Notes under the pieces: model-generated
What the model was told of the DNA's origin: nothing
Database searches by the model: none
Seen by the model: the letters and a program-made list of their open reading frames with translations, nothing else
Part shown: in pieces, positions 24,227 through 27,993 of the stretch
Numbering within the stretch: position 1 is the stretch's first letter
Layout: each line of letters starts with the position of its first letter
Position numbers and translations under genes: made by a program
NCBI GenBank assembly: GCA_035495815.1
Contig: DATJFH010000197.1
Coordinates: 1-27,993, forward strand
Direction: 5' to 3'
DNA: 27,993 nucleotides
Source of the DNA: DATJFH01 sp035495815
Lineage (GTDB): Bacteria > Acidobacteriota > Terriglobia > Bryobacterales > Bryobacteraceae

Positions 24227-24282
24227 CTCAGCAGGTGATGTTGAATCCCGTGGCAATGCTGATGTAGAACTGATGAAGCGCT

Positions 24283-25671
24283 ATGTCATCTCAAGGGTTT
24301 ACACGCCGCGCCTTTCTCAAGGCAGTGGCGGGAGCTGGGTTTGCGGGTGTTCTGCGGGCCGCGCCTGCTCCACCTAACATTGTTTTTATCTTCGCGGACG
24401 ACCTGGGCTGGGGGGATCTGGGGTGCTACGGATCGAAGCTGCCCACGCCGAACATCGACCGGATGGCGGCGGAGGGCGTCAAGTTCCGGCAGTTCTACTC
24501 CGCCAATCCACTCTGCTCTCCTTCGCGCGCGGCGCTGATGACGGGCCGGTATCCGACGCGTGTCGGCGTGCAGCGGGTTCTGTTTCCGAATGATACGATC
24601 GGCCTGCCGGACAACGAGACGACGGTCGGCCAGATGCTCAAGTCCGCGGGTTACCGGACCATGTGCGTCGGCAAGTGGCATCTGGGCTCGCAGCCGCAGT
24701 TTCTTCCGACCAACCGTGGATTCGACGAGTTCTTCGGGCTACCCTACAGCAACGACATGCATCCGCTGCCGCTGATGCGCAACGGGGACACGGTGGAAAA
24801 GCAGGCGACGCTGGCGGCGCTGACCCAGCGGTACACGGAGGAAGCGCAGAATTTCATCACCCGCTCGAAGGACGGCCCGTTCTTTCTCTACCTGGCGCAT
24901 ACGTATCCGCACATACCGCTGGCGGCTTCGGAGCGGTTTCGCGGCAAATCGGGTTTGGGCCGCTACGGCGACGCGGTGATGGAGCTCGACTGGAGCGTCG
25001 GCGAGATTTTGCGGACGATCCGGGAACTCGGTCTCGACGACAACACGCTGGTGATGTTCTCGAGCGATAACGGTCCGTGGTACCAGGGCAGCCCGGGATA
25101 TTTGCGGGGACGCAAAGGCTCGACCTACGAAGGGGGCGTGCGCGAGCCGCTGGTGGCGCGTTTTCCGGGACGGATTCCGGCGGGGCTGGTCTCGAACGGA
25201 GTGGCCTCGACGATGGACATCCTGCCCACGCTGGCGAAGCTGGCGGGCGCGCCGTTGCCGGCGCAGCCTTTGGACGGAATCGACATCTGGCCGCTGCTCA
25301 CCGGGCAGGCGGAATCCATCGACCGGGACGTGCTGCTCTACTTTGACGACTGGCAGCTGCAGTGCGCCCGGTGGGGGAAATGGAAGCTGCACGTGGCCCG
25401 CTACAACAGCGACGCTTTCGAGCCCGGTCCGCCGGAAGGGCGGATCAATCTGCCGCTGATCCACCCCGAGCTGTACGACATGGAGAACGACCCGGAGGAG
25501 AGCTACGATACGGCGATCGACAATCCCGACGTGGTGGCGAAGATCCGGGCCCGCATCAACGAGCTGCTGCTCACGTTCCCGGATGTCGTGCGGTCATACT
25601 GGCGCGACACGCAAGGGTACCCGGTGGAGGACACGCCCGCCGACGCCCTGCCCGTGCTGGACAAGCCATAA
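24283..25671 (+). CDS. Tat-exported type I sulfatase (formylglycine, Cys-type)
   Basis: 462-residue sulfatase hydrolysing sulfate esters outside the cytoplasm. The N-terminal twin-arginine signal TRRAFLKAVAGAGFAG means export in folded form, consistent with cytoplasmic conversion of the active-site Cys to formylglycine. The Cys78-Ser-Pro-Ser-Arg82 motif (CSPSRAALMTGRYP) is the modification site. Metal and substrate residues lie in IVFIFADDLGWGDLGCYG, VGKWHLG, HTYPHIPL and FSSDNGP. Length is that of compact arylsulfatase-A-like enzymes. Start ATG at 24283 with only a weak Shine-Dalgarno. A nearby formylglycine-generating enzyme gene is not present in the window. The preceding gene encodes an ASST. 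Natural substrate (aryl versus carbohydrate sulfate) cannot be told from sequence. Confidence 0.95.
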   Translation: MSSQGFTRRAFLKAVAGAGFAGVLRAAPAPPNIVFIFADDLGWGDLGCYGSKLPTPNIDRMAAEGVKFRQFYSANPLCSPSRAALMTGRYPTRVGVQRVLFPNDTIGLPDNETTVGQMLKSAGYRTMCVGKWHLGSQPQFLPTNRGFDEFFGLPYSNDMHPLPLMRNGDTVEKQATLAALTQRYTEEAQNFITRSKDGPFFLYLAHTYPHIPLAASERFRGKSGLGRYGDAVMELDWSVGEILRTIRELGLDDNTLVMFSSDNGPWYQGSPGYLRGRKGSTYEGGVREPLVARFPGRIPAGLVSNGVASTMDILPTLAKLAGAPLPAQPLDGIDIWPLLTGQAESIDRDVLLYFDDWQLQCARWGKWKLHVARYNSDAFEPGPPEGRINLPLIHPELYDMENDPEESYDTAIDNPDVVAKIRARINELLLTFPDVVRSYWRDTQGYPVEDTPADALPVLDKP

Positions 25672-25718
25672 GCAAGGGGGCCGGGTTCCGCGGGGTGCGC
25701 GCCGCGCATGCCGGCGTG

Positions 25719-25724
25719 TATTCT
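25719..25724 (+). promoter_or_regulatory. Candidate -10 element for the adenosine-specific kinase operon
   Basis: TATTCT, the same hexamer as before rpsO, ends ten bases before the ATG at 25735. A start site about seven bases downstream would leave a leader of about four bases, and no Shine-Dalgarno is present, so a leaderless transcript is likely. Confidence 0.5.
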
Positions 25725-25734
25725 GTTAGTTCGC

Positions 25735-26217
25735 ATGGAACTCAAATCCGTTCGCCTGGAAGTCCCCGAGGGTGGCAACATCATCGTCGGGCAGAGCCAC
25801 TTCATCAAGTCCGTCGAGGACATTTACGAAGCCATCGTGAATACCGTGCCCCAGATGAAGTTCGGAATCGCTTTCAACGAAGCGTCCGGACCGTGTCTCA
25901 CGCGCGCGGACGGCAACGACGGGGAGCTTCAAGCGCTGGCTGTCCGCAACGCGTCGGCGCTGGCGGCGGGACACGTGTTCGTCGTGGCCATGCGGGAGGG
26001 CTACCCGATCAACGTCCTCGGCCGCATCAAGGACGCGCCTGAAGTCTGCTCTATTTTTTGCGCGACGGCGAATCCCGTGGAGGCCATCGTGGCCGAGACC
26101 GAACAGGGGCGGGGCATCCTGGGGGTGGTGGACGGAGAACCGCCCAAGGGCGTGGAGACGGAACAGGACGCCGCCACCCGCGTCCAGTTCCTGCGGAAGA
26201 TCGGCTACAAGCGATGA
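25735..26217 (+). CDS. Adenosine-specific kinase (DUF355 / Adenosine_kin family)
   Basis: 160-residue protein matching the small adenosine-specific kinase family known mainly from archaea and thermophilic bacteria, which is unrelated in fold to ribokinase-type adenosine kinases. Conserved blocks run the whole length: NIIVGQSHFIKSVEDIYEAI, VPQMKFGIAFNEASGPCL, HVFVVAMREGYPINVLGRIK, EVCSIFCATANPVEAIVAET, EQGRGILGVVDGEPPKGVE and the terminal FLRKIGYKR. The ATG at 25735 starts the family alignment at MELKSVRLEVPEG; an upstream in-frame ATG at 25708 adds nine unrelated residues. The stop overlaps the epimerase start (ATGA), so the two are coupled. In vivo role unproven; purine nucleoside salvage is the usual proposal. 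Confidence 0.92.
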   Translation: MELKSVRLEVPEGGNIIVGQSHFIKSVEDIYEAIVNTVPQMKFGIAFNEASGPCLTRADGNDGELQALAVRNASALAAGHVFVVAMREGYPINVLGRIKDAPEVCSIFCATANPVEAIVAETEQGRGILGVVDGEPPKGVETEQDAATRVQFLRKIGYKR

Positions 26218-27233
26218 TATCCACCGAACAGCAGCTCGAAGACCGTCTCTCCGAGCCGAGCGGGTCGGACGGGCGGGCCATGGCAGCTCTCGAGGGCGAT
26301 CTGCTTCTGCTGGGCGTAGCCGGGAAGATGGGGCCGAGTCTGGCGCTGCGCGCCCGGCGCGCGTGCGAACTGGCGGGCGTGAAGAAGCGCATCATCGGGG
26401 TGGCACGGTTCACGACTCCGGGCACGCGGGAGTTCCTCGAGGCGAACGGGGTGGAAACCGTCCAGGCCGATCTGCTGGATTCCGAGGCGCTGGCCGGGCT
26501 GCCGGACGTGGAGAACGTCATCTTCATGACGGGCCGGAAATTCGGATCGACCGGCAGCGAGCACCTGACGTGGGCCATGAACGTGCTGCAGCCCGGCATG
26601 GCGGCGGATCGCTTCCGGCGCTCCAAGATCGTCGCCTTCTCCTCGGGCAATGTATACCCGCTGGTACCCGTGAGGGAAGGGGGGGCGACGGAATCCACGC
26701 CGCCCGCGCCGGTCGGCGAATACGCGGTGTCGGCGCTCGGCCGGGAGCGCATGCTGGAATACTTTTCCTCGCGCAACGGCACGCCGGTTACGATCCTGCG
26801 GCTCAATTACGCGATCGAGCTGCGCTATGGCGTGCTGCTCGACGTGGGCCGGAAGGTGTTCGAGCGGAGCCCGGTGAACCTCTCGATGGGCCACGCCAAC
26901 GTGATCTGGCAGGGCGACGCGAATTCGATCTGCCTGCAGTCGTTCAACCTGTGCCAGTCGCCTCCGGCGGTTCTGAACGTGACCGGACCGGAGACGGTTT
27001 CGATCCGCTGGCTGGCGCACCGGTTCGGCGAACGGTTCGGCGCCGATCCGATTCTCGAAGGCGTGGAATCGGACACGGCGCTGCTGAACAACGCGGCCCG
27101 CTGCCACCGGCTGTTCGGATATCCTTCGGTCACGATCGAGCAGATGGTGGAGATGGTGTCGGACTGGATCGGGCTGGGCGGCGCGACACTGAACAAGCCG
27201 ACGCATTTCGAGACGCGGGACGGCAAGTTCTGA
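26214..27233 (+). CDS. NAD(P)-dependent epimerase/dehydratase-like Rossmann protein
   Basis: 339-residue extended-SDR-type protein. The nucleotide-binding loop is LLLLGVAGKMGPSLALRARR (GxxGxxG, about residues 33-39), preceded by a 25-residue N-terminal extension. The serine-region strand VAFSSGNVYPLV and the Tyr motif GEYAVSALGRERMLEYF follow. In the Tyr motif Tyr170 is kept, but the Lys expected four residues later is Ala174, so catalysis may differ from ordinary SDRs. C-terminal segments (LNVTGPETVSIRWLAHRFGE, RLFGYPSVTIEQMVEMVSDW) are typical of sugar epimerases. The ATG at 26214 overlaps the kinase stop by four bases, and its own stop overlaps the next start by one. A sugar or sugar-acid substrate is inferred from the aldolase neighbour. 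Confidence 0.87.
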   Translation: MISTEQQLEDRLSEPSGSDGRAMAALEGDLLLLGVAGKMGPSLALRARRACELAGVKKRIIGVARFTTPGTREFLEANGVETVQADLLDSEALAGLPDVENVIFMTGRKFGSTGSEHLTWAMNVLQPGMAADRFRRSKIVAFSSGNVYPLVPVREGGATESTPPAPVGEYAVSALGRERMLEYFSSRNGTPVTILRLNYAIELRYGVLLDVGRKVFERSPVNLSMGHANVIWQGDANSICLQSFNLCQSPPAVLNVTGPETVSIRWLAHRFGERFGADPILEGVESDTALLNNAARCHRLFGYPSVTIEQMVEMVSDWIGLGGATLNKPTHFETRDGKF

Positions 27234-27993
27234 TGACCTGGCGGGAGAAGCTGCGGGCAGGGGTGGTGATTCCCGCGCATCCGCTGGCGCTGACCGCGGA
27301 TCGCAAGCTGGACGAGCGCCGCCAGCGCGCGCTGACGCGCTATTACCTGGCGGCCGGCGCCGGGGGCGTCGCGGTGGGCGTGCACACGACGCAATTCGAA
27401 ATCCGCGACCACGGGCTGCTCAGAGCCGTCCTGGAGCTGGGCAAGACGGACCCTTCGCCTTCCCACATTCTGGTCGCGGGCATCGTGGGCAAAACGGGCC
27501 AAGCCGTGAAGGAAGCGGAGCAGGCGGCGGACCTCGGCTATCACACGGGGCTGCTCAGCCTCGGCGCGATGGCGTCGGCCACGACGCCCGAGCTGCTCGA
27601 CCACGCGCGAGCGGTGGCCCGGGCGATCCCCCTGTTCGGTTTTTATCTGCAGCCGGCGGTGGGAGGGCGGGTGCTGCCGTACGAGTTCTGGCGGGCCTTC
27701 GCGGAGATCGAAAACGTGGCGGCCATCAAGATGGCGCCGTTCAACCGCTACCAGACGCTGGACGTGATCCGGGCGGTAGCCGAATCGGGGCGGGCCGGGG
27801 AAATCGCGCTCTATACCGGCAATGACGACAATATCCTGCTGGACCTGCTGACACCGTTCCGGATCGGCGGGACCACGGTTCGCATCGCCGGTGGGCTGCT
27901 CGGGCACTGGGCGGTCTGGACGCGGCGCGCGGTGGAGCAACTGGAGCAGGCGAAGGCCCGGGAGGTGACGCCCGGGAGCCTCACGCTGGCGGC
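27233..27993 (+). CDS. Dihydrodipicolinate synthase family aldolase (3' end outside window)
   Basis: TIM-barrel lyase/aldolase of the DapA/NanA superfamily; 253 codons are visible and the frame is open to the last base. The N-terminus GVVIPAHPLALTADRKLDER, the GVHTTQFEI segment in place of the usual GTTGE loop, FGFYLQPAVGG with Tyr138, and VAAIKMAPFNRYQTLDVI with Lys166 are visible. The 28-residue spacing between Tyr and Schiff-base Lys equals that of Tyr133/Lys161 in E. coli DapA. The altered substrate loop and neighbourhood favour a sugar-acid or keto-acid aldolase over lysine biosynthesis (inference). The ATG at 27233 overlaps the epimerase stop (TGATG), so translation is coupled. Confidence 0.88.
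   Translation, partial: MTWREKLRAGVVIPAHPLALTADRKLDERRQRALTRYYLAAGAGGVAVGVHTTQFEIRDHGLLRAVLELGKTDPSPSHILVAGIVGKTGQAVKEAEQAADLGYHTGLLSLGAMASATTPELLDHARAVARAIPLFGFYLQPAVGGRVLPYEFWRAFAEIENVAAIKMAPFNRYQTLDVIRAVAESGRAGEIALYTGNDDNILLDLLTPFRIGGTTVRIAGGLLGHWAVWTRRAVEQLEQAKAREVTPGSLTLA

Overview
This is a GC-rich, densely packed chromosomal window. The gene content points to an acidobacterium of the Solibacter/Bryobacter type. Support for that includes an Oar-like TonB receptor with an N-terminal carboxypeptidase-regulatory domain, a remnant resembling the TIGR03437 C-terminal domain, two PQQ-type propeller proteins, a Cys-type sulfatase and a Gld-like ABC operon. The lineage is inferred from gene families, not from a marker gene search. 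I saw no rRNA, tRNA, CRISPR array, prophage or intact insertion sequence.

Layout. (1) 1-2077, plus: the 3' part of an amidohydrolase, translationally coupled to a SAM methyltransferase. (2) 8386-2011, minus: a tightly spaced six-gene unit. It encodes an ABC ATPase, an ABC-2 permease, a GldG-like auxiliary protein, a DUF4340 protein, nicotinate phosphoribosyltransferase (pncB) and a nicotinamidase-like hydrolase (pncA). The last gene runs tail-to-tail into the methyltransferase with a 67-nt overlap. (3) 8387-9028: a non-coding, structured divergent intergenic region. (4) 9029-12286, plus: the large TonB-dependent receptor. (5) 12287-13016: a scarred patch with a truncated TIGR03437-like remnant (minus) abutting a small secreted protein gene (plus) that seems to lack a normal start codon. 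(6) 13176-15717, plus: the conserved rpsO-pnp pair with hairpins in the spacer, ending at a convergent terminator. (7) 21529-15777, minus: a dihaem-cytochrome/PQQ dehydrogenase fusion, a small-membrane-protein module (DUF1328, DUF883-like, DUF1469, DUF3618), a PQQ-like propeller protein and a glycine-zipper secreted protein. (8) 21579-25671, plus: an rRNA pseudouridine synthase, an arylsulfotransferase (ASST) and a Tat-exported sulfatase. (9) 25735-27993, plus: an adenosine-specific kinase, an epimerase and a dihydrodipicolinate-synthase-family aldolase that runs off the window. The last two junctions overlap by 4 and 1 nt.

How the genes work together. The pncB/pncA pair is an NAD-salvage branch attached to an envelope ABC system. 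The ASST and sulfatase both act outside the cytoplasm on sulfate esters, one transferring and one hydrolysing. The DUF cluster resembles the enterobacterial yqjD-yqjE type of stress/envelope module. The most noteworthy points are the ASST-sulfatase pair, the junction at about 12640, atypical catalytic residues in two enzymes, two probable leaderless transcripts, and two genes easily missed by automatic calling: a 53-residue DUF1328 protein and the terminal aldolase.
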